Shown here in pieces: positions 1 to 9,499 of a stretch of 64,000 nt of DNA. This stretch comes from Segatella copri (GTDB taxonomy: Bacteria; Bacteroidota; Bacteroidia; Bacteroidales; Bacteroidaceae): positions 2,403,501-2,467,500 of the forward strand of contig NZ_JAPDUW010000001.1 in the NCBI RefSeq assembly GCF_026015295.1, given 5' to 3'. A program made the position numbers and the translations under genes. The notes under the pieces were generated by a model, which saw only the letters and a list, made by a program, of their open reading frames with translations, searched no databases and was not told the origin of the DNA. Position 1 is the stretch's first letter; every line of letters begins with the position of its first letter.

Positions 1-1
1 G

Positions 2-1462
2 AACCAAGTGGAGAAAGTTGAGGAATACACCAGTTCAGTGATAGTTCGTAGTCGCAAGATGCGCAACGGAGACCGTTCTCTCTTCCTTGATATATATTAT
101 GGTAAGGGTGAACGTGCCTATGAGTCAGTTGGTCTTTATCTTCGTAAGGATGACAGCGAGGAGAAACACAAGGAAATCTGGAAAGAAGCTGAGAAAAAGG
201 CCAAAGAACGCATGAAGGCATTGAAGGACGGAACCTTTGAAAAGCGTGTCGGCAGAAGAGGCTACAAACCACATGGGGAAGATCCCGATGCCAACGTGGA
301 CAAATACAAGGAGTATCTTGCCAACAAAAAGGTAAAGACGGAGATTGCCGTTGCCGAGACTGAGCGCAAGAGAAATTCCAAGACCAAGGAACCTGTGAGA
401 ATCCGCTTCAAGGAACTTGCCAACGGCAACAAGTCGGTCTATCTATCCATCAATGTCAATGGTCGCCGCACCTACGACTATCTGCGTCTTTATCTCATTC
501 CAGAGGTTGACGCAGCTGCCAAGGAGCAGAACAAGCAGACGATGCAAGCGGTGTATGCCATCAAGGCACAACGCATCATGAGCATCACTAACGGCATCGC
601 AGGGCTCAAAGACAAGTCGAGAATCAAAATGCGACTTGTGGATTGGTTGGAGATATTCCGTGACGCACAAGTGGAGCGAGGAAGGCAATCAGCCCGAAAC
701 TGGGTGAACAGCGTGCTGAATGCAGTGAGAGAACACTCGCCAAACGTGACACTCGCAGAGATGACCAAGGAATACTGCAATGGTTTCATGGTGTTCTTGT
801 TGAACGACTATATCACCTACAAGCACACCCATCCGTCCAAATCCACGGTGATGAACTATCTCAAATGCCTCAAAGCTGCCTTCAACATGGCTATTGAGGA
901 AGAGATAATGGACGACAATCCCGTATTGCGTCTTCGCATGGATGTTCTGAAAGGTGGCGGCACCAAGCGAGAGTATCTAACCGTTGACGAGGTGAAGAGA
1001 CTGATTGACACCCCTTGCAAGCGTGAGGATATCAAGGCGGCGTTTCTGTTTTCATGCTTCTGCGGACTCCGTATCAGTGACGTGAAGAGTTTGAAGTGGA
1101 AGAACATCATCACCGAGGGTGACAAGACACGAGTTGAGATATTGCAGTACAAGACCAAGCAGCCTCTCTATCTTCCTCTCAACAAACAAGCCCTTCGTTG
1201 GATGCCTGAGCGTGGATCTGCAAGTGACGAGGACAATGTGTTTCCAACACTGCCAAGTAAGAACTACGACTGCATCCCGGAATGGAGCCGTGCGGCAGGT
1301 ATCAGCAAGCATGTGACCTACCATGTCTCAAGTCACAACAAAATCTTTTATTTATTGAATATCAGCGAGTTAAATATTTTGAAGAATGTAACTGCTAACG
1401 ATTTAGAAACGAGCTATATTCTTTTTCTTTCACAACTTTGCAATATACAAAGAACGCTTTGA
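2..1462 (+). CDS. ICE tyrosine integrase, N-terminal 441 residues (disrupted)
   Basis: Phage-type tyrosine recombinase of the ICE, open to the window edge, so the true start may lie outside (GTG at 8 is the first visible start). Two arm-binding-like segments of similar sequence occur near residues 8-48 and 126-166, followed by the core-binding domain. The catalytic domain begins with the first catalytic Arg in CGLRISD (near residue 355). The sequence is integrase-like through YHVS at 1330 and then becomes 44 unrelated codons ending at 1462. The expected RHTFA box, the second Arg and the Tyr are missing here and are found in frame at 21107-21271. Joining the parts gives a 495-residue protein. 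As it stands it should be catalytically dead. Confidence 0.9.
   Translation, partial: NQVEKVEEYTSSVIVRSRKMRNGDRSLFLDIYYGKGERAYESVGLYLRKDDSEEKHKEIWKEAEKKAKERMKALKDGTFEKRVGRRGYKPHGEDPDANVDKYKEYLANKKVKTEIAVAETERKRNSKTKEPVRIRFKELANGNKSVYLSINVNGRRTYDYLRLYLIPEVDAAAKEQNKQTMQAVYAIKAQRIMSITNGIAGLKDKSRIKMRLVDWLEIFRDAQVERGRQSARNWVNSVLNAVREHSPNVTLAEMTKEYCNGFMVFLLNDYITYKHTHPSKSTVMNYLKCLKAAFNMAIEEEIMDDNPVLRLRMDVLKGGGTKREYLTVDEVKRLIDTPCKREDIKAAFLFSCFCGLRISDVKSLKWKNIITEGDKTRVEILQYKTKQPLYLPLNKQALRWMPERGSASDEDNVFPTLPSKNYDCIPEWSRAAGISKHVTYHVSSHNKIFYLLNISELNILKNVTANDLETSYILFLSQLCNIQRTL
1326..1338. other. attL, left junction of the IME
   Basis: The integrase codons for H-V-S end in TCA at 1328-1330, followed by AGTCACAAC of the insert. 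The reconstructed empty site reads TCAAGGCACACG and the reconstructed circle joint reads TTAAGTCACAAC. They agree in 8 of 12 positions around AAG.CACA, consistent with a tyrosine-recombinase core. Exact crossover points cannot be read from one copy. Confidence 0.7.
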
Positions 1463-1576
1463 TTACAAGTGCAAAGATAAATTGAAATTTTGAAATACAA
1501 TTATTTTTGCTCATTTTTTCACTTTCTTTAATGGATTCCCTTGGCAAGCCCTTTGGCACTTTACCTACTTCAAGGT

Positions 1577-1608
1577 ATTGCAAATATATACCGATTTTCG
1601 TACCTTTG
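1577..1608 (+). promoter_or_regulatory. Bacteroidota promoter for the outer-membrane protein gene
   Basis: ATTG at 1577-1580, a 20-bp spacer, and a perfect TAnnTTTG box (TACCTTTG) at 1601-1608. The predicted transcript starts just before the ATG at 1636, which supports that start over the upstream in-frame TTG at 1507. The stretch from 1463 to 1576 shows no other feature. The promoter at 4255 is very similar. Confidence 0.7.
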
Positions 1609-1635
1609 CAGCCGATTTTGAATATTCAAACCAAG

Positions 1636-4149
1636 ATGAGGCTAAGATATGCTTATGTGTCTGTGCTTTTGCTCATGTACTTCTCAACAATAGCAAATGT
1701 ATGGGCATCGTCTTCCCTTTCTCCTGACGGAAGGGCTTTCTCTTATGCTGTGTCGAGTGATACAGTAAGGGAGAATCGTGCCTTGTCAGAGGGCGATGGC
1801 GACTCTGTGGAAACGCAAAAAGAAGATTCCATCTTTAAGACGCTCAACCTCGGCGAAGTGGTGGTTACTGCTGCCATGAAGGAGGTGGAGATGAAGGGCG
1901 ATACCACGGTTATCAATGCCAATGCTTTCCAGACTCCCGAAGGAGCATACCTCGAAGAACTCTTGAAGCGAGTGCCTGGATTGGAATACGAAAAGCAGAA
2001 CAAGACGATAACATATAATGGTCTTCCCATCCATGAAATCAATGTCAATGGTGAGAGTTTCTTTGGCGGCAACAGCACCCTCGCCCTCGAAAACCTGCCA
2101 GCCAAGTTGGTGAGCAAAATCAAGGTGTATGACAAGCGGAGCGAACTGGAGAAAATCACCAAGGTGCGCAAGGGCGGCGAAAACTATGTGCTCGACTTGC
2201 AGACCAAGCGAGAGTTCAACGGCACGCTGATTACTTCGGCTGGCATAGGCAGGGGCAACAACGAAAAGAAGGAAGCCGAGTTAATATCCAACCTCTTCCG
2301 CCAGACTGGCGACAACATCTCCGTGATAGCTCGAAGTGGCAACCGATACATGACTTCTCGCTATCCCGACAACCGACAGGACAACGTGGCGATGAACTTT
2401 GCCAAGAAGTTCTCCAAGCGATTCACCCTCTATGGCAACATGATGTACAACCATTATGCCAGTGGCAACGAGAGCACCCTATATAGCGAGCAATATCTCA
2501 CCACAGGCAACCGTTACCAGAACTCGGCATCCACCAGCACCAATCGCAACACGATGGGCAATGGTTCGTTGGGCATGAGGTGGAGCTTGGATGACAAGAC
2601 CTATTTTAATATAGGTGGAAACTTCAGCAAGTCGAAGAGCGACAACACCAGCGACAGCCAGCAATCCACCTCTTCAGAAGGCGATGAGCGTATCAACAGC
2701 ATCACGAGAAACTCGGATTCGAAGAGCGACAGCCATTCGTTCTCCGTCAATGCCGACATCACCCGAGTGTTCAACGACAAGGGTACGAGCATCAGCCTCA
2801 CGGGTAGTTACTCCGACAGCAAGAGTACCAACGAGTCACATTCCCTTTCCGAGACCACTTACTATCAGTTGGAGAGCAGTCTGGGTGGCGATTCCGTGCT
2901 TTATCGCAACCAATACCAGCACTCCCCCTCCACCAATCGTGCCTATTCCGTAGGCATCAACTTGACGCAACCCTTGGCTGAGAACTTGCGCCTGCAACTC
3001 GGTTATCGCTATTCTGCCAACCGACAGGTGAGCGACAGGATTACTTACGAGAGCGAAGTATATCAAGACAGTTTGAGCAACTATACCCAGAGTCGGACTT
3101 ATTCCCACGAACTCAGCCTTTATTTCAATTATAATGGCAAGCGATGGCAGGTGAATACAGGTGTGCAGATGCATCCAGAGCGGAGAAGTCTTGACCAGAA
3201 GACTGGGCTGCTCTATGCCGATACGGTGAGGACGAGCGTGAATTGGAACCCACAGTTGAATGTGTCATGGCATCAAGGCAAGACTCGCTTCGAACTGAAT
3301 TATGATGGCAGCAGCCGACAGCCAGACCTTGGCAGTTTGGTTTCGCTGACCGACAATAGCGACCCATTACACGTTACTCATGGCAATCCTTCGCTCAAAG
3401 CGGCTTATAGCCAGAACTTTCGGTTGATGGGAAGGAACACTCGCCTCGGGCTTTCGGGTGATGTTAATTTCAGCAACACCTATAACAGTCAGACGCAAGC
3501 CGTCTTTTACAACCTTGCCACTGGTGGCACGGAGACTTATCCTGTGAATGTGAATGGCAACTGGAATATGCGTGCCAGTCTTCGTTATCAGAAGCGATGG
3601 AAGAAGCGGTTCAATCTCTCCGCTCGCACAGGTGCCAACTTTAGCCAAAGTGTAGCCTTGGTGAACGAGGGGAAGAGCGAGGAGCCAGACCGCAGCGTCA
3701 CCCACAATACGTCGTATAATGCCAACCTTCGCTTGGGTTATCAGCCGAAATGGGGAGGCTTCGACTTGCAGGGCGATTGGCGTTATCGCCATGCCACCAA
3801 CCAACTCCGGGGTACATCCAACTATACCCGAAGCTATAACTTTTCGCTGAATACCTATGCAGAGCTTCCTCTTGGTTTCATGGTCAAGAGTGATGCTGCA
3901 TACTCTTTCCGTAACGGCACGAACATCAAGAAAGGCGAGGACGACCAAGTGGTTTGGAACTTGGGGGCATCTTGGCGATTCCTCAAAAAGAAGCAAGCCG
4001 AGCTTTCGCTCTATTGGTCAGATATTCTCAGCGACAAGAAAAACTATTATCGCAATGTTACGGCGACAGGATTGACGGAAAGCCGTACCTCACAAATTGG
4101 CAGCTACTTCATCATCAGTTTTAAGTATCGGCTGAATAAGCAACTGTGA
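1636..4149 (+). CDS. outer membrane beta-barrel (TonB-receptor-like) protein
   Basis: The 837-residue protein starts with a signal peptide (MRLRYAYVSVLLLMYFSTIA). A plug-like segment contains LGEVVVTA near residue 70 and PGLEYEK, followed by a long region of alternating, Tyr/Ser/Asn-rich strands typical of a large barrel. It lacks the carboxypeptidase-regulatory-like N-terminal domain common in SusC proteins and resembles the 'outer membrane beta-barrel family' (OMP_b-brl_3 type). The last residues (KYRLNKQL) do not give a classical terminal Phe. Location should be the outer membrane; substrate unknown. It is the first cargo gene inside the IME, with its own promoter directly upstream. The ATG at 1636 is chosen because the promoter overlaps any earlier start. 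Confidence 0.8.
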   Translation: MRLRYAYVSVLLLMYFSTIANVWASSSLSPDGRAFSYAVSSDTVRENRALSEGDGDSVETQKEDSIFKTLNLGEVVVTAAMKEVEMKGDTTVINANAFQTPEGAYLEELLKRVPGLEYEKQNKTITYNGLPIHEINVNGESFFGGNSTLALENLPAKLVSKIKVYDKRSELEKITKVRKGGENYVLDLQTKREFNGTLITSAGIGRGNNEKKEAELISNLFRQTGDNISVIARSGNRYMTSRYPDNRQDNVAMNFAKKFSKRFTLYGNMMYNHYASGNESTLYSEQYLTTGNRYQNSASTSTNRNTMGNGSLGMRWSLDDKTYFNIGGNFSKSKSDNTSDSQQSTSSEGDERINSITRNSDSKSDSHSFSVNADITRVFNDKGTSISLTGSYSDSKSTNESHSLSETTYYQLESSLGGDSVLYRNQYQHSPSTNRAYSVGINLTQPLAENLRLQLGYRYSANRQVSDRITYESEVYQDSLSNYTQSRTYSHELSLYFNYNGKRWQVNTGVQMHPERRSLDQKTGLLYADTVRTSVNWNPQLNVSWHQGKTRFELNYDGSSRQPDLGSLVSLTDNSDPLHVTHGNPSLKAAYSQNFRLMGRNTRLGLSGDVNFSNTYNSQTQAVFYNLATGGTETYPVNVNGNWNMRASLRYQKRWKKRFNLSARTGANFSQSVALVNEGKSEEPDRSVTHNTSYNANLRLGYQPKWGGFDLQGDWRYRHATNQLRGTSNYTRSYNFSLNTYAELPLGFMVKSDAAYSFRNGTNIKKGEDDQVVWNLGASWRFLKKKQAELSLYWSDILSDKKNYYRNVTATGLTESRTSQIGSYFIISFKYRLNKQL

Positions 4150-4254
4150 AAAACATATTGAAAATCTGAGATATGTTATGATTTCTCAACAAGACAGATG
4201 AGAAACCCTATAAATCATAACAAATTACTATTGCAAATTTCATTATTTTTAGGT

Positions 4255-4286
4255 ATTGCACATTATTTAATAAATATGTACCTTTG
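4255..4286 (+). promoter_or_regulatory. promoter for the LRR lipoprotein gene
   Basis: ATTG at 4255-4258, a 20-bp spacer, and TACCTTTG at 4279-4286. The surroundings (AGGTATTGCA ... GTACCTTTGC) closely match the promoter at 1577-1608, so the two genes may be controlled together. Confidence 0.7.
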
Positions 4287-4348
4287 CCGCCACAAATTAA
4301 GGGTAATATTTTATATTAATTATAAACATTTAAAAGAATAATAAAACA

Positions 4349-5764
4349 ATGAAGATTTTTAAGAATTTCATCGGTCTCGCTGCCCTGGCACTCTGCCTCG
4401 GTTTCGCTTCTTGCAGCAGTGACGACGATACACCTTCTTATAGCAATGTGGCTGTAAGCAACTCAGAGTTGATGACTATCCTCAAAGCTAAGGGATACCA
4501 GTTTGATGAAAATGGCAAAATGCTCCTTGACGACAAAGCCAACAGCACCACATCTCTCGACCTTTCAGGCACAAAGGTTGATACCGCTGCCTTGAAGGAA
4601 CTTTCTGTTTTTCCTAATTTGAAAGAGTTGAACCTTAGCAGCAACGGCTATGGTGAGACTTTCGACTTTTCAGTTCTCCCTGCTCAGATTACAGGCATTG
4701 ACCTCACAAATAACGACATTTACAACTACGATAACCTCGTAAAGGTAACAGTAGAGGAAAATGGCGATGAGACAGTGGAGAATGTTCACAATATCACCAA
4801 ACTTTATTTGCCAGAGGAAGCTAAGTATAATATTGCTCAGCTTATGCGTTTCTATCGTCAGAATAAGTCTGCCATTGATGGTGGTACGATGGATGTTAAG
4901 ATGCAGAATGAGGATGGCGTTTCGGAAAAGTATAATACTTTGAGAGAAGTGCCAGATGCTAATCTTAGAACTTATTTGAAGAATAAATTTTCTGATTTGT
5001 TTAATGGAGACAACATAGATATAAGCAAACACCTTGGTAATGAGCAGAAGTCTTTGGCAGTTGCTATTATGGAAAGTGACAATGTTGAAAATTTTGAAGG
5101 CTTACAATATCTTGTAGATAATCCTTATTGGGAGGGAACATCTCTAGCTTTGTTCTGCAATGAAGGTAGCGAAGGTACTTTGTCTTATATAAAAGTAGGT
5201 TCTACACTTAGTACACTCATTCTTCAAGGAATAAAGATAGATAATTTAAATTTGACATCTGCAAATGGTCTTTACCTTATAAGAATGATTGATATTCAGA
5301 ACTTAAAAGATTTAAATATCAGTAAATCTTCTGTATGGGGACAAAGAAGCAAAGAAGTTGAAGGTGACGAAATGGTTGGAAGCTTTTTGTCTGTTTACAA
5401 TTGTCCTTCTTTGGAAAGTATTACTCTTCCAAATAAAAAAGAGTTGAAGGCAACTTACTTGGATGTTGAAGTTTTGCCATCATTGAAAGTTTTTGATATG
5501 TCTAATATCGTTATGCTTGGTAATCTATTAATCGGTGACCTACCTACATCATACGATTTAGTTTATCCTAACCTCACTGTATTCTATAATTTCGACACAT
5601 CAATGGAACCTACTACATCATTTACATGTTCAAAAGATACATATAACAGAAATTCTACAAAAGAATTTATTGATAAATATTATAAGAATGTAAATCCACA
5701 AAAATTAAGTTATTACAGAAGATTAAATTGCTCTTTAAACAAGGGCTATAATTGGACAAAATAA
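4349..5764 (+). CDS. leucine-rich-repeat lipoprotein
   Basis: A 471-residue exported lipoprotein. The signal peptide ends in a lipobox (FASC) followed by SSDDD, the acidic lipoprotein-export-type sequence that in Bacteroidota directs proteins to the cell surface. Residues about 65-125 contain LRR-like units (TTSLDLSGTKV, NLKELNLSSN, ITGIDLTNN); the rest is less regular but keeps LxxLxL elements. Base composition changes within the gene: the first 300-400 bp are GC-richer, the remainder clearly AT-rich like the next two genes. The role is unknown; surface binding or partnering with the upstream barrel protein is a guess from position. Confidence 0.7.
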   Translation: MKIFKNFIGLAALALCLGFASCSSDDDTPSYSNVAVSNSELMTILKAKGYQFDENGKMLLDDKANSTTSLDLSGTKVDTAALKELSVFPNLKELNLSSNGYGETFDFSVLPAQITGIDLTNNDIYNYDNLVKVTVEENGDETVENVHNITKLYLPEEAKYNIAQLMRFYRQNKSAIDGGTMDVKMQNEDGVSEKYNTLREVPDANLRTYLKNKFSDLFNGDNIDISKHLGNEQKSLAVAIMESDNVENFEGLQYLVDNPYWEGTSLALFCNEGSEGTLSYIKVGSTLSTLILQGIKIDNLNLTSANGLYLIRMIDIQNLKDLNISKSSVWGQRSKEVEGDEMVGSFLSVYNCPSLESITLPNKKELKATYLDVEVLPSLKVFDMSNIVMLGNLLIGDLPTSYDLVYPNLTVFYNFDTSMEPTTSFTCSKDTYNRNSTKEFIDKYYKNVNPQKLSYYRRLNCSLNKGYNWTK

Positions 5765-5801
5765 ATTAATAAAAAAGTTTAACAAATTTAATTTAAAAAC
5801 A

Positions 5802-6290
5802 ATGAAGAAAATTTTCGGTTTAGTAGTAATGGCTATGAGCATGCTCTTCGCAGCAAATGCTATGGCAAGTACAAGTGTTGAGTCTGTAACTGCTGTTACA
5901 AGTGTAGCAGACTATGAGGGTGATTACGTTGGTCAGATTAGCAACGTTACAATGAATGGCAAGAGTTATGATCCAGAGAGTGCAACATTTACTCTCGAGG
6001 GTAATGTTTTGTATTGTGATTTCCCACAGATTGGCAAAATGCCAGGAACCATTGCTGTCGAGTTGCCAGTCACTGTTGATGAGACTACTGGTAAAATTAC
6101 AGCTGAGAAAGATGCTGTTGCAGGAACATTGACTTTGAAGATTGGTGGTATAGTCAAACTTTATCTTGATTCTCTGACCAATGCGAAAGTAGAAAATGGC
6201 ACATTGGAGTTTGACATGGCTGTTCATGGTACTTATCTTTCAATCATTAAATTCCCTGCTTCTTTCCATTTTAAAGGAACTTTAAAGTAA
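5802..6290 (+). CDS. exported calycin-like beta-barrel protein
   Basis: The 162-residue protein has a clear signal peptide (MKKIFGLVVMAMSMLFAANAMA) without a lipobox Cys, so it is likely periplasmic or secreted. The mature part starts DYEGDYVGQI and continues in alternating beta strands ending SFHFKGTLK, which resembles the Bacteroidota calycin-like barrel family. Such proteins are small binding barrels of mostly unknown ligand. It lies 37 bp after the LRR lipoprotein and before another lipoprotein, suggesting one transcript. Confidence 0.6.
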   Translation: MKKIFGLVVMAMSMLFAANAMASTSVESVTAVTSVADYEGDYVGQISNVTMNGKSYDPESATFTLEGNVLYCDFPQIGKMPGTIAVELPVTVDETTGKITAEKDAVAGTLTLKIGGIVKLYLDSLTNAKVENGTLEFDMAVHGTYLSIIKFPASFHFKGTLK

Positions 6291-6307
6291 TCTTATAATA
6301 TACGTAT

Positions 6308-6339
6308 GCAGTAGCCTTTATTCACATATTGGCTACTGC
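6308..6339 (+). terminator. hairpin between the calycin-like and lipoprotein genes
   Basis: A perfect 9-bp stem, GCAGTAGCC at 6308-6316 and GGCTACTGC at 6331-6339, with a 14-nt loop. It is followed by a mixed T-rich stretch rather than a clean T run, so it may attenuate rather than stop transcription. Confidence 0.5.
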
Positions 6340-6357
6340 TACAGTTTTGTATTGACA

Positions 6358-6993
6358 ATGAAAAGTATTAAACTTTTTGCTCTTGCAATCTTAGGAATTT
6401 TTGCTTTGTTTGTATCTTCGTGCAGTAGTGATGATGATTTAAATAAAGAACCACCTGCAGAAGAATATGTAACAAAGGCAAAAGACATTCTTAACGGGGA
6501 TATAGTTTTATCCACAAAGGCTACCATGAGTGGAGTTGATAAAACTCATTTGGCAAGTGGTTGTCCAACCAAGTTTAATTTCACTTGGAAAGAGGATGGT
6601 TCTATGACTCTTTCACTTGTTGATTTTACAGTAGGCACTATGCCTTTTGCAGTAACATTCAAGTGTAACACAAAGTTCATGAACCTCAATTCATGGGATA
6701 AGTCAGAACGTCCAGAAGCAGGTTGGGTTAAATTCCAAGGTAAAGATGGCAATGTTACCACTAATGGTGATGATCCAAATGATTGCCAAACAGGAAGTGG
6801 AGCATCTGTTGATGGTTATCTGAATGTATTGACAAATCAGATTGAGTTTATTGTAAACTACAATATGATGAATGTACGCACAGAAACATTCCAGCAGACT
6901 ATTGACAAAAGTCGCCTTAACAATTTTAAGGCGGAGTTTGAGCAATATGAGAAAGACCTTGCACAGTGGAAAAAAGAAAATGGTCAAGGATAA
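6358..6993 (+). CDS. lipoprotein, DUF4840-like
   Basis: 211 residues from the ATG at 6358, preferred over the in-frame TTG at 6352 because MKSIKLFALAILGIFALF makes a standard signal peptide. The lipobox is VSSC, followed by SSDDD, again a surface-export-type signal. The mature protein is beta-rich with a charged helical tail (FEQYEKDLAQWKKE). The family assignment is tentative and no function is known. AT-rich like its upstream neighbours and unlike the heme operon that follows. Confidence 0.55.
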   Translation: MKSIKLFALAILGIFALFVSSCSSDDDLNKEPPAEEYVTKAKDILNGDIVLSTKATMSGVDKTHLASGCPTKFNFTWKEDGSMTLSLVDFTVGTMPFAVTFKCNTKFMNLNSWDKSERPEAGWVKFQGKDGNVTTNGDDPNDCQTGSGASVDGYLNVLTNQIEFIVNYNMMNVRTETFQQTIDKSRLNNFKAEFEQYEKDLAQWKKENGQG

Positions 6994-7018
6994 CTTTTAT
7001 ATTGTTCATATAATCAAA

Positions 7019-7057
7019 GGAAAGAGGGATATGCCCAGACATGTCTCTCTTTCTTTT
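7019..7057 (+). terminator. intrinsic terminator before the heme-uptake operon
   Basis: Inverted repeat AAAGAGGGA (from 7021) and TCTCTCTTT (to 7052), followed by CTTTTT. It separates the AT-rich lipoprotein genes from the heme operon, which therefore needs its own promoter between 7057 and 7145. I could not identify a convincing TAnnTTTG there. Confidence 0.6.
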
Positions 7058-7144
7058 TGCAAGTAAAAAATGAAGGGAAGAGAAACAAGCCATAGCGAGG
7101 CTAAAATCGTGTAAGGATTTGGAAAAAATAGAATAGCAATATAA

Positions 7145-9499
7145 ATGAATACAATTAGAAATGTAATGCTCATCGGCTTGCTGATGATACTCGCCCTCCC
7201 TGTCGCTGCACAGCGAAAGGTGAAGTTCGGTATCTTCGACAAAGCCACTGAGCAACCAATCATCGGTGCAGTCATCACCTACGCCGACAATGAGAAATTG
7301 AAATCGCCACAGCGTGTTGTTACCAACATGGATGGTGAGGCTACCATCTCGGTGACTCAGAGTGGCAAGTGTTATTACCAGGTGGTATCCGTGGGCTATA
7401 ACCCTCTGAGGGGAACCATTGGAAGCGACAGCTCCCTCAAGCTCTTCATGACCGAAGACGTGATGAAGGTGAACGAGGTGGTGGTTACAGGTTCCCGCAC
7501 CGCGCGACCAATCAAGCTCTCGCCAGTGAGCACGCAGGTGATCGGCGGTAAGGAACTGGTAGATGCAGGCTATGCCGACCTGACCAAGGCTCTGCAACAG
7601 GAGACACCGGGTATGAACATCCAGAAGGTGGGTTTCGGCAACGAAATCTCCATGCAGGGCTTGGATGCCCGCCACGTGCTCTTCCTACAGGATGGTGAGC
7701 GATTGACGGGCGACATGGCGGGTAACCTCGACTACGAGCGATTCAACCTCCATGCCATCGACCGCATCGAAATCGTGAAGGGTGCCAGCAGTACCCTCTA
7801 CGGAAGCCGTGCATCGGGTGCCGTCATCAACCTTATCACCAAGAAAACCACCAAGCCTATCGATATTCAGGCTGGTGTACGCTGGGGACAGATGAACGAA
7901 ACCAACTACAAGAATCCAGAAAAAAAGGATTTCTTGTATATGTTTGAGAAGAACGCCGACCGCCCGAACCTGCAGAGCTGGGTATCGGCAGGATTCAATG
8001 CAGGCAAGGTAACTTCGCAGACCGACGTGTGGTATTCTTCGAGCGATGCCTTCTACATGTATCAGGCTGAGAACGACAAGAAGGTCTATACCCAAGAGGC
8101 GAATCCTTGGCTCGACCACGACGTGACCATAACCAGCGTGGCTTCCCGTCCGCCAATGAGCATCGAGGGTACAGAGCATATCTCGGTATCGCAGAAGGTT
8201 TTCTACGACCCTTTCAAGAATCTGGAGATTCTTGCCTACGGTAGTGCGTTCTATATGAATACCTACGACCTCATTCAGGATATGACTTTCAGTCAGGCGC
8301 GTGACTGGACGGCTGGAACCAAGATTAAGTACTCCTTCAAGGATTGGTTCAAGATTACCGCCTCCCTTCATGGCGACTTCTACGACCGCTTCAAGCGCCA
8401 CGAGCGTATCGACGAGCGTACCAAAGTGTATAAGAGCCGTATCTTCCAGCCTCGCCTCTCCATCACCTCGCAGAAGTTCGAGGGCCACGACCTCATCCTC
8501 GGCATCGAGCACCTGAGCGATGACCTGACGAGCGACCGATTCAACGGCGATGCCTCCCACATCATGCGCACCCGTTCGCTGAAAGAGACGGAGGCTTTCC
8601 TGCAGGACGAGTGGACGATGAACGACCACTGGATGGTTTCGACAGGTGTGAGAACCAACTTCAGCCGTGCCTTCGGACTGATGGCGATGCCTAAGATTGC
8701 CTTCAAGTGGAGTCCTTCGGATCACTGGGCATGGAGAGCCAACTATTCGATGGGCTACCGTTCGCCAAGCATCAAGGAGCTGTTCTTCAACTGGGACCAC
8801 CTCGGCATGTTCATGATTAAGGGTAACGAGGACCTGAAGCCTGAGAAGAACAACTACGTGAGCCTGGGCACAGAGTACTCGAACGATAACTTCTTCATCT
8901 CGGGCAATGTGTATGGCAACTTCTTCCGCAAGAAGATTGAGGGCGTATGGCGTATCTACGACATGCAGTACAATTTCGAATATACTAATCTGTCGAAGCA
9001 GAACCTCATCGGTTTGGAGGCCATCATGCGCTGGCACTTCCTCAACCACTTCACGATGAATGCCACCTACAGCTACGTGAACGTGAGCAAGACGGATGGC
9101 GTCCAGGTGAACACCACTTCGCCTCATGCTGCTACGGCGAGCCTCGACTACAAGTACAACAAGAAAAACTACCGACTGGGCGCTACCTTCTCGGCAAGCT
9201 ACATGGGTGAGAAGAAGTTTGATGTGCAGGACCGACTCTCTGTAAACGGTGAGAGCCACGATGCCTACTTCCGCTGCCAGTTGCCACAGTATGTATTGTG
9301 CAATCTGTCGGTGATTCAGACCTTTTATAATAAGGTAAAGGTGACGGTGGGTGTGGATAACATCTTTAATTACGTGCCAAAGACCTTAGGTTCGGGCATC
9401 ACCATGTTTAACGTGCCAGCCACGGCAGGAGCCAAGGCGCATGTGCAGGTGGAAGTGTTGGTAGATGAATTGGTAAAAGCATTTAGAAAGAAAAAATAA
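7145..9499 (+). CDS. TonB-dependent heme receptor (HmuR-like)
   Basis: A 784-residue outer-membrane receptor. After the signal peptide (ending PVAAQ) comes a carboxypeptidase-regulatory-like domain (about 25-105), then a TonB-type plug with NEVVVTGSR (about 112) and RIEIVKGASSTLYGS, then the barrel. YRSPSIKEL and GNEDLKPEK occupy the places of the FRAP and NPDL heme-receptor motifs, which suggests heme. The next gene encodes a HmuY-like heme-binding lipoprotein and overlaps its stop codon (TAATG), as in hmuR/hmuY pairs. Energy would come from chromosomal TonB-ExbBD. The substrate remains an inference: siderophore or colicin-type receptors share the architecture. Confidence 0.8.
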   Translation: MNTIRNVMLIGLLMILALPVAAQRKVKFGIFDKATEQPIIGAVITYADNEKLKSPQRVVTNMDGEATISVTQSGKCYYQVVSVGYNPLRGTIGSDSSLKLFMTEDVMKVNEVVVTGSRTARPIKLSPVSTQVIGGKELVDAGYADLTKALQQETPGMNIQKVGFGNEISMQGLDARHVLFLQDGERLTGDMAGNLDYERFNLHAIDRIEIVKGASSTLYGSRASGAVINLITKKTTKPIDIQAGVRWGQMNETNYKNPEKKDFLYMFEKNADRPNLQSWVSAGFNAGKVTSQTDVWYSSSDAFYMYQAENDKKVYTQEANPWLDHDVTITSVASRPPMSIEGTEHISVSQKVFYDPFKNLEILAYGSAFYMNTYDLIQDMTFSQARDWTAGTKIKYSFKDWFKITASLHGDFYDRFKRHERIDERTKVYKSRIFQPRLSITSQKFEGHDLILGIEHLSDDLTSDRFNGDASHIMRTRSLKETEAFLQDEWTMNDHWMVSTGVRTNFSRAFGLMAMPKIAFKWSPSDHWAWRANYSMGYRSPSIKELFFNWDHLGMFMIKGNEDLKPEKNNYVSLGTEYSNDNFFISGNVYGNFFRKKIEGVWRIYDMQYNFEYTNLSKQNLIGLEAIMRWHFLNHFTMNATYSYVNVSKTDGVQVNTTSPHAATASLDYKYNKKNYRLGATFSASYMGEKKFDVQDRLSVNGESHDAYFRCQLPQYVLCNLSVIQTFYNKVKVTVGVDNIFNYVPKTLGSGITMFNVPATAGAKAHVQVEVLVDELVKAFRKKK

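Noticed and set aside
1507..1635. Upstream in-frame extension (TTG at 1507) of the outer-membrane protein
   Set aside because: A good promoter with its -7 box at 1601-1608 overlaps it and the ATG at 1636 begins a clean signal peptide.
7685..9259. Long 524-codon minus-strand ORF
   Set aside because: Entirely antisense to the TonB receptor; His/Val/Leu-rich with no family signature, a shadow of the GC-rich codon pattern.
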